Of a stretch of 64,000 nt of DNA, positions 50,615-59,545 are shown piece by piece. Position 1 is the stretch's first letter; each line of letters begins with the position of its first letter. The position numbers were made by a program, and so were the translations under genes. Origin of the DNA: a virus. A model generated the notes under the pieces. That model worked only from the letters and a program-made list of their open reading frames with translations, was not told where the DNA came from and made no database searches. The stretch covers positions 124,001-188,000 of the IMG/VR virus record IMGVR_UViG_3300043399_000272. The stretch is one strand, 5' to 3'.

Positions 50615-51064
50615 ATGTGGATCATTAGCTTTGCACCCGAATGGGTATTTCATGTTATCTTTGGGTTAGGTGTACTTGGTACCATTGCGGGGTTTGTGCT
50701 TGGGTTCATACCTGTAATCAGACAATATAAGCTACCTATACAGATAATTAGTATTTTGACATTGATTTTAGGTGTATACCTTGAGGGTGCATTAGCAGAT
50801 TACCGTGAGTGGGAAATGAAAGCTGCTGAATTAAAAGTTAAAATTGCTGACATGGAAACCAAATTAGCCCAAAGTGACACAAAAATTGTTGAAAAAGTTG
50901 TAGTTAAAACCGAACTTGTTAAACAAAAGGGCAAGGATGTTGTAAAATATGTAGACAGAGAGATTGTCAAATACGACACTAAATTCTTGCCAGGGGGACA
51001 ATGCGAGATTCCACAAGAATTTTATAAAGCGTACAACGATTCACTGAGCTTAGATTTAAAATGA
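50615..51064 (+). CDS. Putative inner-membrane spanin (i-spanin-like)
   Basis: 149 residues. Two hydrophobic segments (~10-32 and ~40-60), then a coiled coil (MKAAELKVKIADMETKLAQS...) and a C-terminal region. The next gene overlaps by ATGA and encodes a small lipoprotein, the usual arrangement of Rz/Rz1 pairs. Two segments in place of one are unusual; an N-out topology would keep the coiled coil periplasmic. Assigned by architecture. Confidence 0.55.
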   Translation: MWIISFAPEWVFHVIFGLGVLGTIAGFVLGFIPVIRQYKLPIQIISILTLILGVYLEGALADYREWEMKAAELKVKIADMETKLAQSDTKIVEKVVVKTELVKQKGKDVVKYVDREIVKYDTKFLPGGQCEIPQEFYKAYNDSLSLDLK

Positions 51065-51330
51065 AACCACTATTATTACTAACACTTGTGCTTGCGGGCT
51101 GCTCTACTGCGGTTCCAGTAACTATGAACAATCCTTACGAGATTCCGCAATCATTAATGCAAGATTGCAGGGATCCTGAAATGCTGAATCCTGAAGCTAA
51201 ATTCAGCGATAATGTCAAAATTATGATAGACAATAACACAAAAGCCACCGAATGCAGGGTGGCTAAACGTGCTCTAAATGAACTTATTCAACAAAGAAAA
51301 GAAATCTTTGATAAGTCGATGAAGAAGTAA
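51061..51330 (+). CDS. Putative outer-membrane lipoprotein (o-spanin-like)
   Basis: 89 residues. Signal MKPLLLLTLVLAGC with lipobox LAGC (Cys14), Pro-containing stretch (VPVTMNNPYEIPQSL), then a helical tail (RALNELIQQRKEIFDKSMKK). Would be acylated and sorted to the outer membrane. Pairs with the gene before it for outer-membrane disruption at lysis. Ends next to the tail of the convergent nuclease gene. Confidence 0.65.
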   Translation: MKPLLLLTLVLAGCSTAVPVTMNNPYEIPQSLMQDCRDPEMLNPEAKFSDNVKIMIDNNTKATECRVAKRALNELIQQRKEIFDKSMKK

Positions 51331-51771
51331 TCAGTCACACCAAGACTGTTTTGCTTCCCCGAAATATTCTCGGGCAAATCCGTTCTTAATCAACATTGAA
51401 CGTAGACTTTGACCATTTAGGATAACGTCTCCTAATACACGGCCACCGAATTTATCCCACGCATATAACGTGACCTGTCTCTTTTGACTGGCAGCAACTG
51501 TGTCTTTTGTGAATTTAGTTGCTGCTTGACCTTTAGCATCCTCGGAAGCGCATTTTGCTCTGAATCCCTTTTCAGGCGTGTCGACCCCGTATATTCTTAC
51601 AGCTAATTCTGGTTTTAGCGGTGCAGGAAGAAAGGGTGCAGATATCACAATAGTATCCCCGTCATTTACACGGATAATTTGTGCGTCATATGTGACTCCT
51701 GTGGGCGTTTTTTGTGCAAAAACACTGGATGCAACGGATGCTAGTAATAAAGATAATAGTAATTTGTTCAT
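51331..51771 (-). CDS. Secreted thermonuclease-like nuclease (SNase fold)
   Basis: 146 residues. Signal peptide MNKLLLSLLLASVASSVFA. RVNDGDTIVI, RIYGVDTPEKGFRAKCASED and GQAATKFTKDTV are the staphylococcal nuclease blocks (Asp residues for Ca2+, Arg, Glu). Probably periplasmic, where it could degrade host or incoming DNA; a role in excluding other phages is possible (inference). Convergent with the spanin-like pair, with its own late box. Confidence 0.85.
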   Translation of the reverse strand: MNKLLLSLLLASVASSVFAQKTPTGVTYDAQIIRVNDGDTIVISAPFLPAPLKPELAVRIYGVDTPEKGFRAKCASEDAKGQAATKFTKDTVAASQKRQVTLYAWDKFGGRVLGDVILNGQSLRSMLIKNGFAREYFGEAKQSWCD

Positions 51772-51778
51772 AGTAAGA

Positions 51779-51799
51779 TATTTATTCCGACGATAAATA
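51779..51799. promoter_or_regulatory. Back-to-back divergent late promoter boxes
   Basis: TATTTATT (51779-51786) reads AATAAATA on the minus strand, 8 bases before the nuclease ATG. GATAAATA (51792-51799) is on the plus strand, before the gene at 51821. Only five bases separate the two boxes. Confidence 0.6.
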
Positions 51800-51820
51800 C
51801 ACTATACGCGGAATCATAAC

Positions 51821-52600
51821 ATGACAGTTACCACAGCAAATATTGACATAGGTTCTTTACCGAACGACGGAACAGGTGATCCGTTACGTACGGCGTTTGA
51901 AAAGATCAATGATAATTTTTTAATATTAGAAGAATTAGCACCCCAAGGTCCTAATGGATCATTTCAATTCAATAACGATGGCATACCTAACGGAACCGGG
52001 AATTTTACTTATGTTTCCAGTGATAATGTCATACAATTAGGAATAGATGTACGATTATTAGGAAATGTTTCTATTGGTAATACGACTAATAGACTGAGCA
52101 ATTTGTATGTAGGAAACTCTGCACTATATTTAGGTAATGTAAACATAAGAGAATCGGCAAACGTAGTAAGTTTTCCGATATCAGTGTTGCCTTCTAGTAA
52201 AGCAAGTTTAGCTGCTGATAATATCAATGCTGACGGAAATGTAGTAGCAGTTGGTAAAATTCAGACTGCAAATTTAGCCATATCTGAACTCCAAGTAACT
52301 ACCTCAAATAATAGTACAAATCAAGTTTTATTCCAAATCCCTGCAACTGAATTTGTAAATGGAATTGTCTACGTCCACACTAGAGAAGTCAATTCCAATA
52401 ATAGCCAGTCTGTTACATTAGCGGTGAATAAAAACAACAATAATAACACCGTAGGTTATAGCGTTTATGGTACTATTTTCGTTGGCACAGTATTAACAGA
52501 CTATGACGTAGACATAGGTTATGGAAATGTTAGGGTAATGGTAAATCCGTTATTAAATGCTAATATGGTTCATACGGTATCTTATCAATATACAATTTAA
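51821..52600 (+). CDS. Virion structural protein, 259 aa
   Basis: ANIDIGSLPNDGTGDPLRTA with FEKINDNF is an N-terminus of a type I recall in T4-like structural proteins. The rest is beta-rich (NRLSNLYVGNSALYLGNVNI, AVGKIQTANLAISELQVTTS) and ends HTVSYQYTI. Likely a fibre or baseplate-associated protein. Late promoter 21 bases upstream. Confidence 0.65.
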   Translation: MTVTTANIDIGSLPNDGTGDPLRTAFEKINDNFLILEELAPQGPNGSFQFNNDGIPNGTGNFTYVSSDNVIQLGIDVRLLGNVSIGNTTNRLSNLYVGNSALYLGNVNIRESANVVSFPISVLPSSKASLAADNINADGNVVAVGKIQTANLAISELQVTTSNNSTNQVLFQIPATEFVNGIVYVHTREVNSNNSQSVTLAVNKNNNNNTVGYSVYGTIFVGTVLTDYDVDIGYGNVRVMVNPLLNANMVHTVSYQYTI

Positions 52601-52601
52601 T

Positions 52602-52976
52602 ATGAGAGCATCTGAATTTATAACAGAATCGAAAAAAAGAGCAAAGGTTACTAAACGCCAGGCACAGTCTAGTGTTGGGCTAGATGTTTTCCGTGATGTT
52701 GAATTTGCTGACAGATTTTACGAACTCAACAGAGTGATGATGGCAGTTGCAGCATCAGATGGAATTAATCCAGTAAAAATTGACCAAGAATCTTGGATCG
52801 GTCGTTTAAATCTTGCAGCACCCTACAGTAGTATCGAACAAAAAATGCTTTCGGATGCGTTTAAAGCAGTTGGTGCATATCATGAAGATTTGGTACAAGG
52901 CGATTTACGTAGTCAAGAACTATCTGACGTTAACAAAACTAGCCCAGTAACTGGATTCAAGGGATTTAAAAAATAA
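52602..52976 (+). CDS. Small late protein with capsid-targeting-like N-terminus, 124 aa
   Basis: The ATG at 52602 is chosen over an in-frame upstream start at 52557 in the previous gene. MRASEFITESKKRAK closely matches the T4 internal-protein start MKTYQEFIAEA, including I-x-E. Basic after the signal (SKKRAKVTKRQAQ), then helical (ADRFYELNRVMMAVAAS). Predicted head-internal protein (inference). Confidence 0.6.
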   Translation: MRASEFITESKKRAKVTKRQAQSSVGLDVFRDVEFADRFYELNRVMMAVAASDGINPVKIDQESWIGRLNLAAPYSSIEQKMLSDAFKAVGAYHEDLVQGDLRSQELSDVNKTSPVTGFKGFKK

Positions 52977-53027
52977 ATTAATACTTCTTTGTTTGTGACT
53001 AAGTAATTTATATTTCTTAGGAAAAAC

Positions 53028-53726
53028 ATGGAAAAATTATTAGATATTAATAAAACATTAGACCTAGTAAAGTTGAAATTTTATAATGAGTGGTTATACA
53101 CTGCTCACATATACGATGAGGGAGATAGTGGTCTACACTCTTCCCTAACTAAGCAAGTTGTCTCAGCATACATAGATCCCTTAAAGTTACCCAAAGATGC
53201 AGTAATTTTAGATATGGGAGCAGGCCCCGGATATTTCTTAGATGAAATGAAAGAACGGGGATATACCAAATGTATTGGGGTCGGTCTTAGTACCAAAGAC
53301 AACGAAATAGCCCGAAGCAAAGGGCATGTTATTAAAGAATACGATTTCACTTTCATCCCCCAACAAGAAGGGTGGTATGATGAATCAGTTGATTTTATAT
53401 TTGCTAGACATTCATTAGAACATAGTCCTTATCCTATTTTCACACTAATGGAATATAATCGCTTGTTGAAACAATTTGGCAAAATGTACATCGAGCTTCC
53501 GGCACCCGGTGCGCAACGTAAATTTGAATATAATCTAAATCATTACAGTGTTTTAGGTGAAGATATGATAGTTGCTTTATTAGAGAGAACTGGTTTTAAG
53601 ATTGATTTCTTTAATATCATGGAATTTGATGCCGAGGTGAACGTTTCAGAAGATAAAAGAGAACAGATCAAAGAAAAGTATTTCTCAATCATGGTCACTA
53701 AACAAAAACCATTGGATATCAAATAA
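53028..53726 (+). CDS. SAM-dependent methyltransferase (class I, type 11-like)
   Basis: 232 residues. VILDMGAGPGYFLDEMKERG (~61-80) is motif I with a proper GxGxG-like loop, FIFARHSLEHSPYP motif IV region, KQFGKMYIELPAPG motif V. Soluble. AGGAAAAAC precedes the ATG. Could methylate a small molecule, glycan or protein; the neighbours are virion genes, so the target is unclear. Confidence 0.8.
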   Translation: MEKLLDINKTLDLVKLKFYNEWLYTAHIYDEGDSGLHSSLTKQVVSAYIDPLKLPKDAVILDMGAGPGYFLDEMKERGYTKCIGVGLSTKDNEIARSKGHVIKEYDFTFIPQQEGWYDESVDFIFARHSLEHSPYPIFTLMEYNRLLKQFGKMYIELPAPGAQRKFEYNLNHYSVLGEDMIVALLERTGFKIDFFNIMEFDAEVNVSEDKREQIKEKYFSIMVTKQKPLDIK

Positions 53727-53729
53727 ATA
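53722..53729 (+). promoter_or_regulatory. Late promoter box abutting the start codon
   Basis: AATAAATA ends four bases before the ATG at 53734 and overlaps the methyltransferase stop. Confidence 0.6.
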
Positions 53730-53733
53730 CTTA

Positions 53734-54012
53734 ATGACCTTTGATCCCTGGAAACAGCGAAAAATAATGAATGGTCTGGATAAACTTCAGACCATTCCTT
53801 TACCTGCAGAAGTTAATGATACTGTTGAAGACATGAAAAGACTTGCTGGAATATCTTCAAATCATGTACCCGAGGGGTCAAATATTAGCTTTACGGGAAA
53901 TCAAAAGGGTGAATTAATGAAAAAACATAATATTCAACCCGGAACACCTGAATGGTTTCAGCTATGGTTTAGTTTACCCTATATGACTGGTGAGAAGCCA
54001 GTTGATAAATAA
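53734..54012 (+). CDS. Late hypothetical protein, 92 aa
   Basis: MTFDPWKQRKIMNGLDKLQT, then EDMKRLAGIS and a PGTPEWFQLWFSLPYMTGEK segment. Helical; no catalytic motif. In a run of small late genes next to terminase, so it may be a head or neck accessory protein. Confidence 0.6.
   Translation: MTFDPWKQRKIMNGLDKLQTIPLPAEVNDTVEDMKRLAGISSNHVPEGSNISFTGNQKGELMKKHNIQPGTPEWFQLWFSLPYMTGEKPVDK
54004..54011 (+). promoter_or_regulatory. Late promoter box abutting the start codon
   Basis: GATAAATA ends five bases before the ATG at 54017 and overlaps the previous stop; no Shine-Dalgarno. Confidence 0.6.
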
Positions 54013-54016
54013 TAAT

Positions 54017-54292
54017 ATGAGAGCTACTGATTTTATTCGCGGATTACTCGATATCATTGACGGTGTCCAAACACAAGAGAATCCTATAGTGGATTATGCT
54101 GAAGAAAATTCGGCTGATTGCGATATGGATGAAATCGCACAGGATACCTATAGTAATACGCCTGATGAACAGATCACGCCCACTGATACAATCATGAGTA
54201 TAGGTAATGATGTACATAAACCTAAAAATCCAGCAGATATAAGAGTATCGACAGTAGCATTGTATCCAGAAACTGCATATAAAGGTAAGTAA
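54017..54292 (+). CDS. Late hypothetical protein, 91 aa
   Basis: ATG 54017 follows a late box. MRATDFIRGLLDII resembles the start of the capsid-targeting-like genes but lacks the I-x-E ending. Acidic middle (YAEENSADCDMDEIAQ), disordered. TAATG overlap with the next virion gene. Confidence 0.6.
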   Translation: MRATDFIRGLLDIIDGVQTQENPIVDYAEENSADCDMDEIAQDTYSNTPDEQITPTDTIMSIGNDVHKPKNPADIRVSTVALYPETAYKGK

Positions 54293-55152
54293 TGGCTACG
54301 ATTAATGTTGATGTACAGAGTTTAATTAACGCAGCAGAATATGATACCTACTCTGTTGCAGATACCACAACAGTTGGTACGTTTAAAACAACAATTCAAA
54401 CAGCGACTGGATGTAGCGTTGATTGGTTTGATTTGGTATATAACAACACTATTCTAGATGTTTCCAAAACCTTAGCATTTTATTCTATACCCACTGGTGC
54501 TAGTATAAGAACTCATAATAAAATTTCTCGACTCGCTACGCTGGAACTAAGACAGAAAAGCAAATTAGATTTGGCTGCATTGGATAGAGAGTATTCAGAT
54601 AATCCTCGAAGCACATACGATATTACAGAGTTGCCTACTCAATACATTGATGATTCTGTATATGACAATCCAAATCCAGGTGGGTTAACTGAAGGCCGCC
54701 CCTGGATTGACACTAAAACTCCGTTCTCATTCTATGAGGCAATCAATACTACATCAGCATTGCAAACAACGCAGTATGTAAGTGGTAATAAGATTTATGC
54801 ATATTCCTCGAGTCTTGATGTCCCTAGTTATCAACCGGCTAGGGTAATAGTCAATGATATTGAATTAGCAAACACTACGCTTCGTGGACACACCATGGTA
54901 GTCACAAATAGTTTTGGTGATTTAGTAAGTGTTACAAATTATGATACTTACGGTTCATCATCGGCAGTAACTGCATTAGCATCTGCATTGGGCGGAGTAG
55001 CAAGTGAAAATATTGTTATATTAGTAGTATATGATGCTAGTGCATTCAATGCAGCGTGTAGGTCTGCCTTAACTACGGGGTATGGTGATACTAACAGCAA
55101 CACCTGGACTTCTTCTAGGGTAGATCATATCTTTATCGGAATTAAAATATAA
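54292..55152 (+). CDS. Virion protein with ILEI/FAM3-like domain
   Basis: 286 residues. Residues ~1-85 look ubiquitin-like (VADTTTVGTFKTTIQTATGC...WFDLVYNNTILD). The C-terminal ~110 residues (RVIVNDIELANTTLRGHTMV...FGDLVSVTNYDTY...SENIVILVVYDASAF) match the ILEI (interleukin-like EMT inducer) domain pattern, also seen in phage tail proteins. Likely a fibre/tail component binding host glycans (inference). TAATG overlap with the next gene. Confidence 0.65.
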   Translation: MATINVDVQSLINAAEYDTYSVADTTTVGTFKTTIQTATGCSVDWFDLVYNNTILDVSKTLAFYSIPTGASIRTHNKISRLATLELRQKSKLDLAALDREYSDNPRSTYDITELPTQYIDDSVYDNPNPGGLTEGRPWIDTKTPFSFYEAINTTSALQTTQYVSGNKIYAYSSSLDVPSYQPARVIVNDIELANTTLRGHTMVVTNSFGDLVSVTNYDTYGSSSAVTALASALGGVASENIVILVVYDASAFNAACRSALTTGYGDTNSNTWTSSRVDHIFIGIKI

Positions 55153-56507
55153 TGGCAGGCGAAGATACCTCACAGTTATACACACCTGAACATCACTCGG
55201 GGTCGATGGATAAGCGCCTTAACTCAACTAACTACATTCATCCACAAGAGACAAATTTATTGAATCTTGCGAAGGCAATGGAGTATAATGTACAAGGTCA
55301 ACCTGTATTAAGAACTACATCAGGTGCAAGTCCGGCATCTAACGATGCGTTCGGTAGATTACGTGTAAGCAATCCATTAACATTATTTGATAGTTTTCAT
55401 CGTTACAACGATAACGGAAAGATTAACACGTACACGAATGGTACTGCATCTGCGGTAGCTAATACCAACGCCGGGCTTATTGATTGCACAGTGGGTACTG
55501 ATTCAGGTGATGCAGTATATAGGGAAAGTACAAAAGTATTTTCCTATCAACCGGGAAAAAGTTTACAGGTACTTACAACATTTTGTATGGCACCTGGTAA
55601 AACAAATCTAAGACAACGCATCGGGTATTTTGACACTAGCAATGGAGTGTTCCTAGAACAAGATGGGACAACATTACGTTTTAGAATTCGCTCATCTGTT
55701 ACTGGCTCAATACAATACGAAAGTGTAGATCAGGCTGATTGGAATGTTGATCCGTTAGATGGATCAGGAGAATCGACAATAACATTAGATATCACTAAGG
55801 CTCAAATTCTTTTCTTTGATATTGAATGGCTGGGTGTTGGTAGTGTTCGTTGTGGATTTGTTATTGATGGTCAATTTATATTAGCGCATGTTTTTAACCA
55901 CGCTAACATCATCACTGGTACATACATGACTACTGCTTGTTTACCTGTAAGAATGGAACTAGAAAATACAGGACCAACTGAGAGTTCTAGTTTATATAAG
56001 CAAATTTGCACAACTGTGATATCCGAAGGTGGATATGCACTAACCGGTAGACCACTTAGTATAGGTCATACTCTCAGTGCACCTTATGTTTTAGCAACTC
56101 CTAACACAGTATATCCTATTTTCAGTATGAGATTAAAATCCAATCGGCTAGGTGCTATAGTTTTACCTAAAAACTACAGTGTAGGACTAACCGGTAATCA
56201 CAACTTTAGATTTATGATTATAATAGGTGGTACTACTACAGGCGGCACTTGGGTAGATGCGGGATCATCAAGTTCAGTAGAATATAACTTAACAGCAACT
56301 AGCATTTCCGGTGGTAGAATAGGTGAGTGGAAACAAATCATTGGTAGCAATCAATTTGCAGGAGTTGCTGACGTTGCGGACCCATTTCAATATCAACTGG
56401 AAAGAAACACGTTTACTGACACAGCTTCAGAATTAACTATCTGTTTAACTACAAGTGGTAATAATGTTAACGTCTACGGTGCAGTAAATTGGGAAGAGAT
56501 AACTTAA
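55152..56507 (+). CDS. Virion structural protein, 451 aa
   Basis: NDAFGRLRVSNPLTLFDSFH followed by a jelly-roll-like beta domain (LQVLTTFCMAPGKTNLRQRI, FFDIEWLGVGSVRCGFVIDG) of the kind found in T4-like virion proteins (decoration or tail sheath-associated). Starts by one-base overlap. Ends just before the terminase gene. The precise location in the particle is unknown. Confidence 0.7.
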   Translation: MAGEDTSQLYTPEHHSGSMDKRLNSTNYIHPQETNLLNLAKAMEYNVQGQPVLRTTSGASPASNDAFGRLRVSNPLTLFDSFHRYNDNGKINTYTNGTASAVANTNAGLIDCTVGTDSGDAVYRESTKVFSYQPGKSLQVLTTFCMAPGKTNLRQRIGYFDTSNGVFLEQDGTTLRFRIRSSVTGSIQYESVDQADWNVDPLDGSGESTITLDITKAQILFFDIEWLGVGSVRCGFVIDGQFILAHVFNHANIITGTYMTTACLPVRMELENTGPTESSSLYKQICTTVISEGGYALTGRPLSIGHTLSAPYVLATPNTVYPIFSMRLKSNRLGAIVLPKNYSVGLTGNHNFRFMIIIGGTTTGGTWVDAGSSSSVEYNLTATSISGGRIGEWKQIIGSNQFAGVADVADPFQYQLERNTFTDTASELTICLTTSGNNVNVYGAVNWEEIT

Positions 56508-56512
56508 TACGA

Positions 56513-56520
56513 ACTAAATA
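56513..56520 (+). promoter_or_regulatory. Late promoter box abutting the terminase start codon
   Basis: ACTAAATA ends five bases before the ATG at 56526; no Shine-Dalgarno. Confidence 0.5.
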
Positions 56521-56525
56521 TCGTT

Positions 56526-58073
56526 ATGAGTGGAACTCCTGCACTAATCAAAACACCCTATCAAAAGACTAAGTTTAAAAGTGATAAGGAACTTGAAGAT
56601 TTTATAAAATGCTGTGACCCTAACACGGGTCCAATGTATTTTATGGATAACTTTTTTATGATTCAGCACCCTACTAAAGGTAGTATGAATTATCATCCAT
56701 GGGACTATCAAAAAAGACTAATCGAGACATATCACAAATATAGATATTCTATTAGTTTAATGCCTCGACAAACTGGTAAGTCAACATCGGCTGCTGGATA
56801 CTTGTTATGGTATGCAATGTTCGTTCCAGACAGTACTATTCTTATAGCAGCACACAAATATACAGGTGCACAAGAAATTATGCAGCGTATTCGTTATGCA
56901 TACGAAGCCTGCCCCGATCACATCAAAGCAGGTGTCACTACATACAACAAAGGGTCGTTAGATTTTGAAAACGGGTCTCGCATTGTATCAGCGACTACGA
57001 CTGAAAATACAGGTCGTGGTATGTCTATTACACTTTTATACCTAGACGAATTTGCGTTCGTTCGACCTACAATTGCTTCTGAATTCTGGACATCTATCAC
57101 ACCAACACTGGCAACTGGTGGTAAAGCAATTATCACAAGTACGCCCAACTCCGACGAAGATCAATTTGCACTGATTTGGAAGCAAGCTAACAAATGTGAA
57201 GACTCGTACGGTAACAAAACAGAATTAGGTATAAACGGTTTCAAAGCATATCGTTCATATTGGCAAGAGCACCCTGATAGAGATGATCAATGGGCTGCTC
57301 AAATGAAAGCGCAATTAGGCGAAGACAGATTCAGACGAGAAATAGGTTGTGAATTTATTATTGCAGACGAAACTCTAATCGCCCCCACAACACTATTAGA
57401 TTTAGAAGGTATAGAACCTATACATCGTCAAGGTCAAATCAGGTGGTATAAAAAGCCCGAAAAAGGAAATATATATGTTGTTGCACTAGACCCCGCTGTA
57501 GGTACAGGCGGAGATAATGCAGCTATTCAAGTGTATGAAGCTAACACCACAACACAAGTGGGTGAATGGAAGCACAATAAAACCGACATACCTTCACAAA
57601 TACGATTGATTGCTGACATAAACAAATACATTGTAGAATGTACTAATGAGCCTGATAACATATATTATTCTGTAGAAGTCAACGGTGTCGGTGAGGCCGC
57701 GCTCGTTAGCTTAAATGAATTCGGGTATCACAATATTCCTGGTATATTTTTAAGTGAACCTGGAAGGAAGAAACGCGGATTTAATACTACTAACAAGAGT
57801 AAACTTACAGCATGTGCTAAGTTCAAAACTTTAGTAGAAAGCAGAAAGATGACCATAAACAGCAGAAGTTTAGTGTCAGAATTGAAAAACTTCATAGCTA
57901 TGGGCGGTAGCTATCAAGCTAAAATCGGAGAATCAGATGATTTAGTTACTTCTACTTTACTAGTTGTTAGGATATTTCAGCAGTTAAGTGATTTTAACTA
58001 CGCTTTAGATCAACATATACGTGACCATGACGAGATAATAGAACCCTTGCCGTTCTTCGCAGTTCTCGGGTAA
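56526..58073 (+). CDS. terL: Terminase large subunit (gp17)
   Basis: 515 residues. SLMPRQTGKSTSAAG (~77-91) is Walker A, ITLLYLDEFAF (~169-179) Walker B, ITSTPNS the coupling motif. The nuclease domain has VALDPAVGTGGDNAA (~319-333, first catalytic Asp) and YSVEVNGVGEAAL. Somewhat shorter than T4 gp17 (610). Packages DNA into proheads. Leaderless late promoter arrangement upstream. No small subunit is recognised in the window. Confidence 0.95.
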   Translation: MSGTPALIKTPYQKTKFKSDKELEDFIKCCDPNTGPMYFMDNFFMIQHPTKGSMNYHPWDYQKRLIETYHKYRYSISLMPRQTGKSTSAAGYLLWYAMFVPDSTILIAAHKYTGAQEIMQRIRYAYEACPDHIKAGVTTYNKGSLDFENGSRIVSATTTENTGRGMSITLLYLDEFAFVRPTIASEFWTSITPTLATGGKAIITSTPNSDEDQFALIWKQANKCEDSYGNKTELGINGFKAYRSYWQEHPDRDDQWAAQMKAQLGEDRFRREIGCEFIIADETLIAPTTLLDLEGIEPIHRQGQIRWYKKPEKGNIYVVALDPAVGTGGDNAAIQVYEANTTTQVGEWKHNKTDIPSQIRLIADINKYIVECTNEPDNIYYSVEVNGVGEAALVSLNEFGYHNIPGIFLSEPGRKKRGFNTTNKSKLTACAKFKTLVESRKMTINSRSLVSELKNFIAMGGSYQAKIGESDDLVTSTLLVVRIFQQLSDFNYALDQHIRDHDEIIEPLPFFAVLG

Positions 58074-58075
58074 TT

Positions 58076-58083
58076 GATAAATA
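58076..58083 (+). promoter_or_regulatory. Late promoter box
   Basis: GATAAATA, 19 bases before the ATG at 58103, followed by AAAGAGAA as a possible ribosome site. Confidence 0.5.
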
Positions 58084-58102
58084 ATAGATAAAGAGAATAA
58101 CT

Positions 58103-59545
58103 ATGTCTATACGAAAAGAAAACCTCAACCGAGAATTATATGGATTTTTAAAGTCTCACGGATACAAACCACATGGATTTTTAAGCTCCGGTGAAAGTTC
58201 CGGAGTTCCTGAAAAAGCCGACTTTTTCCAATTTGACTTTGTTTATGATGGTAAAACATACGGTAAAATTTCAGTTTCCATTGACGGTTCTGGAAACATG
58301 GTTGTTTATATAGGCAACGATGTCGAAGACGCTCCTAAAGCAGACTCACATGATAGTATAGGACTTGATTCACTAAGAAGATACTTGTCAAAGTTTAGAT
58401 ATTCTAAGGCTTTAAAATCTTTTACATACGCCGACAATGATGATTTGGAACCTGACATGAAGAAAAGAGAACATGATAAACAAGAGAGTTTAGTAGAAGG
58501 CTATTATCCAGTTAACAAGAAAACTAGCTACAGCGACAACGTTCCTGCTACTAAGATTATCATTCAACATTCACGGGTAATGGAAGAAGGTGATCAACGC
58601 TATCGTGCTGTAGAAAAGATTTTTGTAGAGAATATGCAAGGTGAGAGATTCCTTTTACCTACAACTAAGCCAGGAATAGCTCGTGTATATGCAAGACATA
58701 TCAGTGAAGGTGGTACACCGTATGATGAAAGAGGTCTACACATAACCAGTTTATGTGAAGAATATTCAAAAATGGCTGGTTTTGTAAGAGCAACAAAGAA
58801 CAAGCAGTTCAATGAATCTGTGCAACCATTAGTGCTTGAAGGTATTAACCATTACAACCATTTGCGTGAAACTCTACACAAAATGTCAGGCAAAAGAGGT
58901 TACACAGAATACTTCAACAACTATAAACCTGCATTGTTGGAAGACGAGAACACAGAAGATTTAACTGAGATGTTCAAGGAATCAACTTTAGACCCAAGAA
59001 TAGCAAATGTCATACAAGTATTAGCTAAACTAAAAAAGAATGCTCCAATGCACAAACCATTGAAGCAAGTTAATGAATTAGAAAATTGGGCAGACCAAGT
59101 TATCGAAGGTGAGCCAGGCGACCTAGAAACAGAATTAGAAAAACAAGAATACGAACAGGATCGTGCTAGAGATGAGTATGCCGAAAAATCCATGAACGAT
59201 AAAGACGAAAATGTTGATGAAGCTGTTGAAAAAATTGCTGGTAGATATGATCCAGTTGAGTTTGATGAAAAGATAAAAAGATTAAAGGCTTTGGCAAAAA
59301 AGAATCCAGTTGACACTGCTAAACTTGCACAATTACTTCGCCAAGCAACTGAAAAAGAAAAAAACAAAGAAGTACAAGAAGCTGGTCCTGCGGGTAAACC
59401 GGGTGACTACTTCGATGACGAAACAGTTAGTACAGGCCCTATTTTAGGTCATGAGCCACAGACGCAGCATGGATTACGTGGCAAACTAGTAGGTGAATCA
59501 GAAGATTTATTGAGAATCAAACAACTTTCAGGATTACAAAAATGA
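58103..59545 (+). CDS. Putative virion/prohead-associated protein, 480 aa
   Basis: N-terminal ~115 residues form a compact beta domain (FQFDFVYDGKTYGKISVSID). The middle is helical (QFNESVQPLVLEGINHYNHL), and the last ~180 are acidic and coiled (EPGDLETELEKQEYEQDRAR) ending LLRIKQLSGLQK. Directly follows terminase and overlaps the next coiled-coil gene. Composition suits a scaffold- or head-related protein; no family recognised. Confidence 0.6.
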   Translation: MSIRKENLNRELYGFLKSHGYKPHGFLSSGESSGVPEKADFFQFDFVYDGKTYGKISVSIDGSGNMVVYIGNDVEDAPKADSHDSIGLDSLRRYLSKFRYSKALKSFTYADNDDLEPDMKKREHDKQESLVEGYYPVNKKTSYSDNVPATKIIIQHSRVMEEGDQRYRAVEKIFVENMQGERFLLPTTKPGIARVYARHISEGGTPYDERGLHITSLCEEYSKMAGFVRATKNKQFNESVQPLVLEGINHYNHLRETLHKMSGKRGYTEYFNNYKPALLEDENTEDLTEMFKESTLDPRIANVIQVLAKLKKNAPMHKPLKQVNELENWADQVIEGEPGDLETELEKQEYEQDRARDEYAEKSMNDKDENVDEAVEKIAGRYDPVEFDEKIKRLKALAKKNPVDTAKLAQLLRQATEKEKNKEVQEAGPAGKPGDYFDDETVSTGPILGHEPQTQHGLRGKLVGESEDLLRIKQLSGLQK

